Assembly (NCBI GenBank): GCA_017935575.1 | Contig: JAGBHI010000096.1 | Span: 1-38,716, forward strand | Reading direction: 5' to 3' | DNA from: Bacteroidales bacterium | GTDB taxonomy: Bacteria; Bacteroidota; Bacteroidia; Bacteroidales; G3-4614 | DNA: 38,716 nucleotides | Shown: piece after piece, positions 1 to 6,639 of the stretch | Layout: the number at the start of each line of letters is the position of its first letter | Numbering within the stretch: position 1 is the first letter of the stretch | Position numbers and translations under genes: made by a program | Notes under the pieces: generated by a model | Database searches by the model: none | What the model was told of the DNA's origin: nothing | Seen by the model: the letters and a program-made list of their open reading frames with translations, nothing else

Positions 1-27
1 GCCATAATGATATAATTTTATTATGGC
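1..27. repeat. Inverted repeat (8-bp stem hairpin)
   Basis: The first eight bases, GCCATAAT, are exactly complementary to bases 20-27, ATTATGGC, leaving an 11-base AT-rich loop. No T-tract follows on either strand, so it does not look like a standard Rho-independent terminator. It lies at the window edge, next to the 25-bp tandem repeat, and may belong to a mobile-element end lying to the left. Confidence 0.4.
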
Positions 28-70
28 ATACAATATATCAAAGATCTAAATATTTATTTATTTTCTTGCC

Positions 71-120
71 AAATGTGTCAACGAACTCCTGATACAAATG
101 TGTCAACGAACTCCTGATAC
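71..120. repeat. Perfect 25-bp tandem repeat, two copies
   Basis: Positions 71-95 and 96-120 are identical 25-mers that start AAATGTGTCAACGAACTCC and end GATAC. There is no spacer between them. The outer boundary reads ...GATACA then TGGCAG; on the minus strand this starts TGTATCAGG. Repeated subterminal blocks with TG...CA ends are known for IS21-family element ends, so this may be the end of such an element lying left of the window. That is inference; no transposase is visible. Confidence 0.75.
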
Positions 121-126
121 ATGGCA

Positions 127-153
127 GTTAGTTGTTAGTTGCGCTTCTAATTT
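127..153 (-). repeat. Detached copy of the 3' end of a four-helix-bundle gene
   Basis: These 27 bases are identical to 1338-1364, which encode the C-terminal residues LEAQLTTN of the 136-aa four-helix-bundle ORF at 1299-1709. Read on the minus strand, this copy would again give NKLEAQLTTN, but no upstream gene body is attached. It therefore looks like a remnant of a deleted cassette, or an independent copy of the repeat that the gene uses as its tail. Confidence 0.7.
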
Positions 154-165
154 GTTTTAATTACT

Positions 166-204
166 CCAATTGGACTAATTAGACTAATAGGACTAATTTA
201 AACA
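166..204. repeat. 39-bp intergenic repeat with 9-bp periodicity, copy 1
   Basis: The core is a run of 9-bp units: GGACTAATT, AGACTAATA, GGACTAATT. The 39 bases match 4784-4822 with a single mismatch. Related arrays are at 2871-2912, 3491-3526 and 38681-38716, all intergenic and all in the same orientation on the plus strand. Confidence 0.85.
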
Positions 205-241
205 TCTAATTCCTCATCTCTAATTTCTAATTCTATAAAAA

Positions 242-1333
242 TTATAGCATTTTTTTATAAATGTCTATAATCTTTTTAGTAACAGCATTAACCGAGTAGT
301 TATCAATAACAAGTTGTCTGCCACGCAATCCCATCTCTTTACGGTTGGTTTCAGAAGTTGATATTGCATTTTCAATGGTAGATGCAATATTATCAACGCC
401 ATCATTAATCCACCAACCACAGTTATGAGTATTAAGTTCTTCCCACGGAGTTCCTTGTGTTGCAATGCAAGGTACACCACAAATAAGGGCCTCAGGAATA
501 ACCATACCAAAGTTCTCTGATTTACTTACCAATAGTTGATAGTCAAAGCTACTAACCATTTCGGTTAATTCATTGCCACTTAAAAAGCCACAAAAGACTA
601 CATTGCTTAGCCCTTTATCGGTAACAAAGTCGGTAAGTTGTTTCTTATATAAAACATCGCCATCACCGGCAATTATAAGTTCGCAATTATCCGTTTTGTT
701 TCCAAGTTTTGCCCATGCCTCTAATAGAAGATGAATGTTTTTTATTGGGTTAATTCTTCCCACAAACCCAAATCGTTTAACAGAATTTTCTTTTTCTCTT
801 ATAGGAGAAAGTTTGATATCCAAGCAGTTTGGAATAATTTCAATAGGAGTTTTAAACCCAAGAGCCTCAATATACTCAGCCTCTTTACTGCACGTTGCCT
901 GAATAAGAGTTGCATTATTCAAATCTCTGCGTTGAAAAAGAGCAAGAGCCAATCTCTTTTTCCAAGGTTTTGAATCCAATCCGGCAGGGTATAGCATACC
1001 GTGAGGAGCAATAATAAAAGGCTTGTTGTTTTTTATTGCCCATTCAGCAGTAGCATGCGAAGGATATGTCCATAACCCATTGGCATGGTAAATGTCATAT
1101 TGCTTACCATCTCTTAATTGGTCCCTGAAATTTTTGCTATAGACAAACGGATTTTGAGCATCATTATCAACGGCAATAATAAAGTTATCATTGCCAATAA
1201 CATCTCCACTATTAATAGTAAGCACATCGGCTCCAACCCCTGCATTATTTAAACCTTTAAGCAGATTATAAGTACACGAAGAAGGCCCTCCGCTACTCTT
1301 ACTCAATCCTGATATTGTATGTAGAATTCTCAT
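242..1333 (-). CDS. Glycosyltransferase family 4 (GT-B fold)
   Basis: A 363-aa cytoplasmic GT4-type enzyme that probably adds one sugar to the lipid-linked polysaccharide repeat unit; donor and acceptor cannot be told from sequence. The N-terminus MRILHTISGLSKSSGGPSS has the Gly-rich start typical of GT-B acceptor domains. The C-terminal half has FGFVGRINPIKN, the nucleotide-binding segment IIAGDGD, and the EX7E-type motif SENFGMVIPEAL near residue 270. Its start codon lies inside the 3' end of the upstream four-helix-bundle ORF (35-bp overlap), so the two may be translationally linked. The ATG at 1333 fits the normal family N-terminus. It is the last complete gene of the locus in this window. 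Confidence 0.9.
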   Translation of the reverse strand: MRILHTISGLSKSSGGPSSCTYNLLKGLNNAGVGADVLTINSGDVIGNDNFIIAVDNDAQNPFVYSKNFRDQLRDGKQYDIYHANGLWTYPSHATAEWAIKNNKPFIIAPHGMLYPAGLDSKPWKKRLALALFQRRDLNNATLIQATCSKEAEYIEALGFKTPIEIIPNCLDIKLSPIREKENSVKRFGFVGRINPIKNIHLLLEAWAKLGNKTDNCELIIAGDGDVLYKKQLTDFVTDKGLSNVVFCGFLSGNELTEMVSSFDYQLLVSKSENFGMVIPEALICGVPCIATQGTPWEELNTHNCGWWINDGVDNIASTIENAISTSETNRKEMGLRGRQLVIDNYSVNAVTKKIIDIYKKML

Positions 1334-1709
1334 ACTTGTTAGTTGTTAGTTGCGCTTCTAATTTATTCATTAGACCTTTAATCATTTTACCTATCTCTTT
1401 GGTAGCAATTAAAATATTATCAATGTTATCATTTGACAACATATTAACTTTAACGCAAATTAAAAGTTGAGTTTCTAATTCAGCTAATGAACCTCTGGCA
1501 ATAGATAAAAATTGAATAAATTCTTTAGAAGAATTTCGTGATTGACCTTCTGCTATATTTGATGGTATTGATACAGCAGAACGTCTTATTTGATCAGAAA
1601 TACCATATGTTTCCTCTTTTGGTAGAAGTTTAATAATATTATATACTTCAACTACCAAATCCATAGCCTTTTGCCAAACCTGTAACTCTTTATAATCGCT
1701 TGTTTTCAT
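1299..1709 (-). CDS. Four-helix-bundle protein (S23/23S rRNA IVS-type, Avd-like)
   Basis: A 136-aa protein of the TIGR02436/PF05635 type. Visible hallmarks are YKELQVWQKAMDLV near the start, then IRRSAVSIPSNIAEGQSR and EFIQFLSIARGSLAELETQL. The family forms a pentameric four-helix bundle; relatives are encoded by spirochaete 23S rRNA intervening sequences, and the Avd accessory protein of diversity-generating retroelements has this fold. Cellular function is unknown. No rRNA or reverse transcriptase is near. The C-terminal tail (LEAQLTTNKYENSTYNIRIE) is encoded partly by a repeat found elsewhere in the window and overlaps the next gene, so it may be an ill-fitting extension beyond a natural end near residue 118-122. 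GTTAGTTGTTAG repeats in opposite orientation flank the gene (1338-1349 and 1720-1731). Confidence 0.85.
   Translation of the reverse strand: MKTSDYKELQVWQKAMDLVVEVYNIIKLLPKEETYGISDQIRRSAVSIPSNIAEGQSRNSSKEFIQFLSIARGSLAELETQLLICVKVNMLSNDNIDNILIATKEIGKMIKGLMNKLEAQLTTNKYENSTYNIRIE
1338..1364 (-). repeat. 27-bp repeat forming the 3' end of the four-helix-bundle gene
   Basis: Identical to 127-153. It lies inside the coding region of the 136-aa ORF and specifies the residues EAQLTTN. Its GTTAGTTGTTAG portion recurs in inverted orientation just upstream of the same gene at 1720-1731. Confidence 0.8.
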
Positions 1710-1719
1710 AAATTAAATT

Positions 1720-1767
1720 CTAACAACTAACAACAACCCGTAGGGCGGCTTGCCGACAACTAACAAC
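1720..1767. repeat. CTAACAAC-type repeat with GC-rich insert
   Basis: CTAACAACTAACAAC at 1720-1734 is followed by a conspicuously GC-rich stretch (1738-1758, containing the short inverted repeat CGGCTTGCCG) and then by a second CAACTAACAAC. The first 12 bases are the exact reverse complement of 1338-1349, so inverted repeats bracket the four-helix-bundle gene. No coding potential was seen in 1710-1797. Confidence 0.65.
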
Positions 1768-1797
1768 TTCTATTATTGACCTTATTTAATTTCTAAT

Positions 1798-1823
1798 TGT
1801 GTTTCACAAATTTGTGAAACACA
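1798..1823. repeat. Perfect 26-bp palindrome over the stop codon of a glycosyltransferase gene
   Basis: TGTGTTTCACAAA is followed directly by its exact reverse complement with no loop. The TGA stop of the minus-strand GT4 gene (1804-1806) lies inside it. No T-run follows in the direction of transcription, so it is not a classical terminator. It could be a cruciform or protein-binding site, or an insertion scar that supplied a new stop codon. Confidence 0.8.
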
Positions 1824-2844
1824 TAATTTGTTTTTTATCACGTTTCTCAAAATCAAAAGCAATAGCATTATCTCGGTATTGCTTATAATTTTGCTCAATG
1901 TTGTTAATTGCAGAGTTAAATGAGTCAATATTGTCTAATTCAAACGTAATGCCTGTTTTAGGTGAAATTACCATTTCGTTACTGCAACCAACTCTGTCGC
2001 TTGTAATAACAGGTAATCCCCAATAAATGGCCTCTTCAACAACCAAGCCCCATGTTTCGGTTCTTGAAGGTAAAATAAAAACGTCATGAGCCTTATAAAC
2101 CTCGGGAAGTTTATCATTTTCAATAAAACCCTTAAAAGTAATGTTCTCTTTTGCCAATCCCTTTAACTTCGGTTCAAGCTCACCTTTGCCTACAATTGTT
2201 AGAGGTTTGCCATTTTCGTTAAAACGTTCAATTAAAAATCTTAGGTTTTTACATTCAATCAATCTGCCAACATAAAGATATTTAATTTCTTTGAGCGTTT
2301 TATCAATCTCAACCACTCTCTCAGGTTTATGAAAAATACCAACACCACCTGTAATATGAATATCTCCTTTAAAACCCATTGCATCAAAAATTTCTTTATG
2401 AGCAATGCCTGAGGGTAGGGCAGTAGAGCAACGATTTATAATAGCACGTTTTATAAAACCTCTCACCCCCGAAATGTTTGACTCATAAATTGTGCTTTCG
2501 CACAACATGCAATTTTTTCTCTTAGGAGATAGAAAAGCATAAATTGAATATTCAGGGACAAACCAACCAGAGAATAGTAATTTATTATATGAAATTTTTC
2601 TTAATAGTTTTACCAATTTAATAAAGCAAGAAAATTTATTACGTTTTGCAGAATTACCTTCCCATAAAAAAGTATAATCAAAGTTATACTCTTTGGTGTC
2701 CTTTAATGCCGTATTTACAGCTTCATCACCATAACCATAAAATACCAATAGTAATGATTTTTGCTTAGCAACCTCATTGCATAAATTTATTTTGTAAAAT
2801 GAAGGCGTATTAGTTAAATATACTATGTCGTAGTGTGGTTTCAT
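1804..2844 (-). CDS. Glycosyltransferase family 4
   Basis: A 346-aa GT-B enzyme predicted to extend the polysaccharide repeat unit in the cytoplasm. The N-terminal half (MKPHYDIVYLTNTPSFYKI) looks like a Wbp/WcaI-type acceptor domain. The donor domain is clear: YLYVGRLIECKNLRFLIERF near residue 190, LTIVGKGELEPKLK, and the EX7E-type segment RTETWGLVVEEAIYWGLPVI near 265, followed by S(D)RVGCSNEMV. Linkage and substrate are unknown. The last residues (IMCFTNL) are encoded within a perfect palindrome that contains the stop codon, so the natural C-terminus may have been altered by a few residues; overall length is still normal for the family. Confidence 0.88.
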   Translation of the reverse strand: MKPHYDIVYLTNTPSFYKINLCNEVAKQKSLLLVFYGYGDEAVNTALKDTKEYNFDYTFLWEGNSAKRNKFSCFIKLVKLLRKISYNKLLFSGWFVPEYSIYAFLSPKRKNCMLCESTIYESNISGVRGFIKRAIINRCSTALPSGIAHKEIFDAMGFKGDIHITGGVGIFHKPERVVEIDKTLKEIKYLYVGRLIECKNLRFLIERFNENGKPLTIVGKGELEPKLKGLAKENITFKGFIENDKLPEVYKAHDVFILPSRTETWGLVVEEAIYWGLPVITSDRVGCSNEMVISPKTGITFELDNIDSFNSAINNIEQNYKQYRDNAIAFDFEKRDKKQIMCFTNL

Positions 2845-2870
2845 TTCATTCGAAGTTGTTACTTAAGTCT

Positions 2871-2912
2871 TATCAATTGGTCCAATTGGACTAATTATAC
2901 TAATTGGTCTAA
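2871..2912. repeat. 9-bp-period GACTAAT array, copy 2
   Basis: Contains CCAATTGGACTAATTATACTAATTGG-like units broken by a few substitutions. It ends about five bases from the stop codon of the 187-aa four-helix-bundle gene. With the array at 3491-3526 it brackets that gene in direct orientation. Confidence 0.75.
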
Positions 2913-2917
2913 TAATA

Positions 2918-3481
2918 TTATTCTTTATTATTTTTGCGATGTTCTATTCTGGCTTTACTCATTTGTTCCCTTATTCCACCATCTTCAACAAAAGATTCTT
3001 GTAGAGAATCAAGTAATTTTCTCAAGAAAACATCTTCTTGGTGAATTAGAGTAATAGCTATATTTGCTATTGTTTCATCGTTTCTTGTTAAAATAGCATT
3101 CCTATAAAACTCAGATTCATTATGTTTTGAGCATACATTGCGAGTCTGTATTGCTTTATCTGAATTATAATCCCATTGTTCAAGACCTCTAACTCTTAAA
3201 TAATCTTCATAGTCAATTAAAAGTTCTTGTAAACTTGCCTTAGCAACATTAATTAATTTAATCTCAGTTTCGCTTGAAGTTGTAGATGCGGAGCATCCTT
3301 CTGCAATGTTTTGTTTTCCACTCCTGGCAGCCTGAATCATTTGGTCAATAGTCCTATCTCCTTTTTCAAGGAATTTATGTACAAAATAGTATGTAATATC
3401 GTAAATGCACTCCGCCTTTTGATATGCAATTAAATTACGATAATTACCTTTTTGTTTTAAAAACTTTTTTGTCATAATCAT
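2918..3481 (-). CDS. Four-helix-bundle suffix-domain protein
   Basis: A 187-aa protein resembling the 'four helix bundle suffix domain' group (TIGR04258 type). It is recognised from YRNLIAYQKAECIYDITYYF, the core DQMIQAARSGKQNIAEGCSAS, then ETEIKLINVAKASLQELLIDYEDYLR, with an extra C-terminal part ending in a basic tail (MSKARIEHRKNNKE). The NIAEG core and the A-SL-EL pattern are shared with the 136-aa ORF at 1299-1709, so they are distant paralogues of one fold. Function is not known; such ORFs often sit singly within Bacteroidota polysaccharide loci. GACTAAT repeat arrays lie immediately before (3491-3526) and after (2871-2912), as expected of an inserted cassette. The start could be the first or third codon (M-I-M). 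Confidence 0.85.
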   Translation of the reverse strand: MIMTKKFLKQKGNYRNLIAYQKAECIYDITYYFVHKFLEKGDRTIDQMIQAARSGKQNIAEGCSASTTSSETEIKLINVAKASLQELLIDYEDYLRVRGLEQWDYNSDKAIQTRNVCSKHNESEFYRNAILTRNDETIANIAITLIHQEDVFLRKLLDSLQESFVEDGGIREQMSKARIEHRKNNKE

Positions 3482-3490
3482 ATATTTAAA

Positions 3491-3526
3491 ATTGGTCTAA
3501 TAGGACTAATTAGACTAATTGATCTA
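3491..3526. repeat. 9-bp-period GACTAAT array, copy 3
   Basis: Reads GGTCTAATAGGACTAAT followed by TAGACTAATTGATCTAA. It lies ten bases upstream of the ATG of the 187-aa four-helix-bundle gene and directly after the stop codon (3535-3537) of the polymerase gene, in the same orientation as the other copies. Confidence 0.8.
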
Positions 3527-3534
3527 ACAACTTG

Positions 3535-4749
3535 TTATCTGTGATACGCAATATTATACGCACTATATGCTGCACCAAAAGTTATCCATACCATAAAGAA
3601 GAGGAAACTTCCGGCTGCAAATATTTGACCTTCAGCAATCATGTGAACTGCCCAAAAAATAAGACAGGAACCTACATATACGCCAAAGAGTTTATCTTGT
3701 TTTTCAACTTTCCAACATTGTTGTAGAGATTTAAGCCATAAGATTAATAGTGCAGAAAAGCCTAAAAGTCCTGTCATTGATAATGCTGCTAACCATGAAG
3801 ATCCAGGTTCAACAACTCCTGTTTCTGTTTTTTTATATGTAATTTTTCCCGTACGTTCATTTATATCTGTTACATACTCAGCATATCCAAATCCTACACC
3901 GACCAATGGACTCTCTTTGAACTCTCTAATTCGTTGCCCCCATAGTATATCTCTACTTCCAGAATAGTTAATCTCTCCACTTTCTGTTATTTGAGCTTCA
4001 TTTTTCTTTTCTATACCCTCCATATAGCTTCCCCATAATGGATATGTAATAGTCATTATTGTGATTAAACTTATTGCAATTGTTCCAAATTTACGTTTAT
4101 TATTACTATATAGTCGGTAAAAGAAATACATTATTGCTACTATAGCACCAGCAAGAGAAACTCGTGATGCAGCCAAAAGAAGTGCAATAAATGTAAATGT
4201 GATTAAAATATATATAAATATTTTATTATACTTCCCTAAATAGAGTTGATATAACAATGTTATCAATGTAATAGCTGATATTGGTGCTAATAACATAGAG
4301 TGGTTTGTAAAACCACTAAAACCTACAAGACCTCTTTCTCCTGTAATAATAAAAGGTATTGATAAAATAATTACAAATATTAATAGAAGATGTATAGCCT
4401 TAAAAAGAGAAACTCTAAACTTATCATAAAAATCAGATTGTATAAAGGGAGATGCAACAATAGTTACTATAACAAAAAGTACGAATCGCATCCAAGGCTG
4501 ATATACAATAGGAATATCATTTAACAGAATACTTAAAATACATGCAATATAGAGAATAGCCATAGTCATACTAATTCTCGTTATTGTTGATTGAAAGAAT
4601 GTAACTAAAAGAACAAAAATTAATATGGCATAGTATATATTGCCTAAGTCAAATGTTTGAAGTGCTACTGCCTGATTAACTACTGCAAGTGCTGTAATTA
4701 AAGCAATTATAGTACAAGTATTTATATTTTTAAGGATATTGTTCTTCAC
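3535..4749 (-). CDS. O-antigen polymerase/ligase-like membrane protein (Wzy/WaaL type)
   Basis: A 404-aa polytopic inner-membrane protein with about ten to twelve hydrophobic segments and a large periplasmic loop near residues 240-320 (GSRDILWGQRIREFKESPLVGVGFGY). The loop pattern, with R-E-F-x-x-S-P-L-x-G-x-G-x-G, is characteristic of the PF04932 O-antigen ligase/polymerase family. The likely role is polymerising flipped repeat units (Wzy) in the periplasm; distinguishing it from a WaaL-type ligase needs structure or genetics, but its place beside a Wzx flippase and glycosyltransferases favours Wzy. The ATG at 4749 gives a short cytoplasmic N-terminus followed by the first membrane helix. 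Confidence 0.85.
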   Translation of the reverse strand: MKNNILKNINTCTIIALITALAVVNQAVALQTFDLGNIYYAILIFVLLVTFFQSTITRISMTMAILYIACILSILLNDIPIVYQPWMRFVLFVIVTIVASPFIQSDFYDKFRVSLFKAIHLLLIFVIILSIPFIITGERGLVGFSGFTNHSMLLAPISAITLITLLYQLYLGKYNKIFIYILITFTFIALLLAASRVSLAGAIVAIMYFFYRLYSNNKRKFGTIAISLITIMTITYPLWGSYMEGIEKKNEAQITESGEINYSGSRDILWGQRIREFKESPLVGVGFGYAEYVTDINERTGKITYKKTETGVVEPGSSWLAALSMTGLLGFSALLILWLKSLQQCWKVEKQDKLFGVYVGSCLIFWAVHMIAEGQIFAAGSFLFFMVWITFGAAYSAYNIAYHR

Positions 4750-4783
4750 TTCTTTAAAGTTTTAGTTGTATTTATTAATTGGT

Positions 4784-4822
4784 CCAATTGGACTAATTAG
4801 ACTAATAGGGCTAATTTAAACA
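4784..4822. repeat. 39-bp intergenic repeat, copy 4
   Basis: Matches 166-204 at 38 of 39 positions (A to G in the third 9-bp unit). It is followed at 4821-4833 by CAACTAACAACTG, a piece of the second repeat family, so the two repeat types sit side by side. The rest of the 4750-4900 gap shows no gene. Confidence 0.85.
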
Positions 4823-4900
4823 ACTAACAACTGAGTTTTTGTAAAAATTCATTTACAAGAGTATCAATGTTTATATATCTTATTTATATAATCTTCAGTT

Positions 4901-5413
4901 TTATTCTTCTTCACTAAAATCTTTAATTACTCTTGCTGGAATTCCTGCAACTCTGCATCTCGCAGGAACATCTTTTGTTACTACACATCCTGCGGCACAA
5001 TGAGCCATTTCATTAACAGTAACACCAGGTACAACAATTGATGCTGTATCAACAACAGCCCCTCTTTTTATAATAATATCTTTACAAGTTCCTTCTTTTG
5101 CTACGCAATTGCCATCACCTGAGTATCTATGTTGACCTGTTACAACAATGGTTCTTGAGCATACTTTTGCATAATCTTCTATAATAATATTGCTTCCAAT
5201 AGGCCCAAATATTAATGCTTCGTGTCCAATATAACAATAATCACCAATAGTTAAATTCATATTGCCTAAAATTTTGGCTGAAGATACAATTTCAACATCT
5301 TTACCAACTTTAGCTCCTGCCCAACGTAAAAGTTTTGCTTTAAAGTTATGTCCTCTTGTTGGTGGGATAAACTTAAATATCCAAGCAACTATAAATAATT
5401 TTTTACTATTCAT
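4901..5413 (-). CDS. Hexapeptide-repeat acetyltransferase (WcaF/NodL-like)
   Basis: A 170-aa left-handed beta-helix acyltransferase that probably O-acetylates a sugar of the glycan using acetyl-CoA in the cytoplasm. The start is PTRGHNFKAKLLRWAGAKVG, the usual N-terminal segment before the coil. Hexapeptide turns follow (KILGNMNLTIGDYCYIGHEA, IIIEDYAKVCSR), then the catalytic-type His in TGQHRYSGDG near residue 95, and the closing coil VVPGVTVNEMAHCAAGCVVTKDVPARCRVAGIPARVI. Length is normal. It stands 81 bp upstream of nothing else on its own frame and is transcribed with the locus. Confidence 0.87.
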   Translation of the reverse strand: MNSKKLFIVAWIFKFIPPTRGHNFKAKLLRWAGAKVGKDVEIVSSAKILGNMNLTIGDYCYIGHEALIFGPIGSNIIIEDYAKVCSRTIVVTGQHRYSGDGNCVAKEGTCKDIIIKRGAVVDTASIVVPGVTVNEMAHCAAGCVVTKDVPARCRVAGIPARVIKDFSEEE

Positions 5414-5494
5414 AATTTATATGTATAACGTTAATTAATAATAAATTTATTCCTATATGTATAATTATATAAAAAGCTTTTATAATCTTAAAAG

Positions 5495-6622
5495 TTATAT
5501 CAAGTCTTTATACACACTATATAATTGAGATGTTATGTGATTTATGTTAAAATGTTTATTTGCTACCTCATATGCTTTATCAACATATTCTTTAGATTTA
5601 ATAGAATTATATATAATGTCTAAAATTTCATTTACCAATTCCTCTTTTTTTTCTAATGGAGTGCATAAGGCAAATTTACCTTCTGTTTTATTAAACTCTG
5701 CTATATCTTTAAGCCCTCCATTACCTTCTATAAAAGCAAAAGGAACTTTCATAGCCATGCATTCCAATAAACTCGTTGGGAGTCCTTCAGAAATACTAGT
5801 GAGTAAAAAACAATTAAATTCCTTAATTAACTCGGGGGCATCTTTCCTATATCCTAACCAATGAAACCGCTGTTTGACTCCATATTTTTCAACAATATTT
5901 TTACACTCATTTATAATTTCTTTTTCTCCATCACCAATAACAACAGCATGAGTTAGCTTATCTTTTGAAAGGACTTGGCACATAATGTCTGTAAATGTAT
6001 AAGGTTGTTTTACCATCGCTATTCGACACGATGTTCCAATGATATGAGAGTTTTCTTCTATATTAAGTATTTTACGAAGTTTAGGTGAATGTTCATTTTG
6101 TTTATTTAACTCTATAGCATTGTATATTATATTAGGATTTTTTACATTTTTATCAATTATTGCTTCTTTTACTCCTAACGATATATACAATGTTGCAGAA
6201 TAGTTAATATTAAATATTTTGTACAGAAGTTTTTCAAATTTCATTCGTATAGACGCACTCTTAGTCCCTTCTGTAATTATACCATGAATTGTAATTACGT
6301 ACTTTATGTGTCTAAAAAGTAAAGCAGAGATAATTCTTTCAAAGATAGACATTACATGTATATGGATAATGTCTGGAGCATATGACTTAATAATTTTATA
6401 ATATGCAGGAATGATCTTTAATTCATGTCCATTCTTTGCGTCTAATGAAAATGTCTTGATATTATTTTTAGCTAATTCTTTATTTAAATCTCCCTTAGGG
6501 AACACTGTACAAACAGCAACTTCTATGTTACTAATTTTACTTAAATTTATGGCAATAGTTAAAATATGTCTATTTATTCCATCCATCAATGATGAATTAG
6601 TTGTTAACATCAATATTCTCAT
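5495..6622 (-). CDS. Glycosyltransferase family 4
   Basis: A 375-aa GT-B enzyme. The N-terminus MRILMLTTNSSLMDGINRH has the Gly loop of the acceptor domain, and IIHIHVMSIFERIISALLF and YVITIHGII are typical GT4 core strands. The donor domain contains GTSCRIAMVKQPYTF, HAVVIGDGE, FHWLGYRKDAPELI and the EX7E motif in SISEGLPTSLLECMA near residue 280. A pattern like this occurs in EpsD/EpsF/PglA-type enzymes that transfer sugars to undecaprenyl-linked intermediates, but the sugar cannot be assigned. It follows the next gene (start of this gene to stop of that one) by only 17 bp, so both are one transcript. Confidence 0.9.
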   Translation of the reverse strand: MRILMLTTNSSLMDGINRHILTIAINLSKISNIEVAVCTVFPKGDLNKELAKNNIKTFSLDAKNGHELKIIPAYYKIIKSYAPDIIHIHVMSIFERIISALLFRHIKYVITIHGIITEGTKSASIRMKFEKLLYKIFNINYSATLYISLGVKEAIIDKNVKNPNIIYNAIELNKQNEHSPKLRKILNIEENSHIIGTSCRIAMVKQPYTFTDIMCQVLSKDKLTHAVVIGDGEKEIINECKNIVEKYGVKQRFHWLGYRKDAPELIKEFNCFLLTSISEGLPTSLLECMAMKVPFAFIEGNGGLKDIAEFNKTEGKFALCTPLEKKEELVNEILDIIYNSIKSKEYVDKAYEVANKHFNINHITSQLYSVYKDLI

Positions 6623-6639
6623 GTGGGTTGTGTTTTAAA

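Noticed and set aside
71..120. Short CRISPR array
   Set aside because: The two 25-mers abut directly with no spacer, and no cas genes are present.
1299..1709. rRNA intervening sequence encoding an S23 protein
   Set aside because: The surrounding sequence is polysaccharide genes; there is no 23S rRNA sequence on either side.
1798..1823. CRP-type operator
   Set aside because: The half-sites are in the order TCACA then TGTGA, the reverse of the CRP arrangement, and the site lies at a gene's 3' end.
1299..3481. Diversity-generating retroelement, because of two Avd-like four-helix-bundle proteins
   Set aside because: No reverse transcriptase ORF, template repeat or adenine-variable repeat pair was found anywhere in the window.
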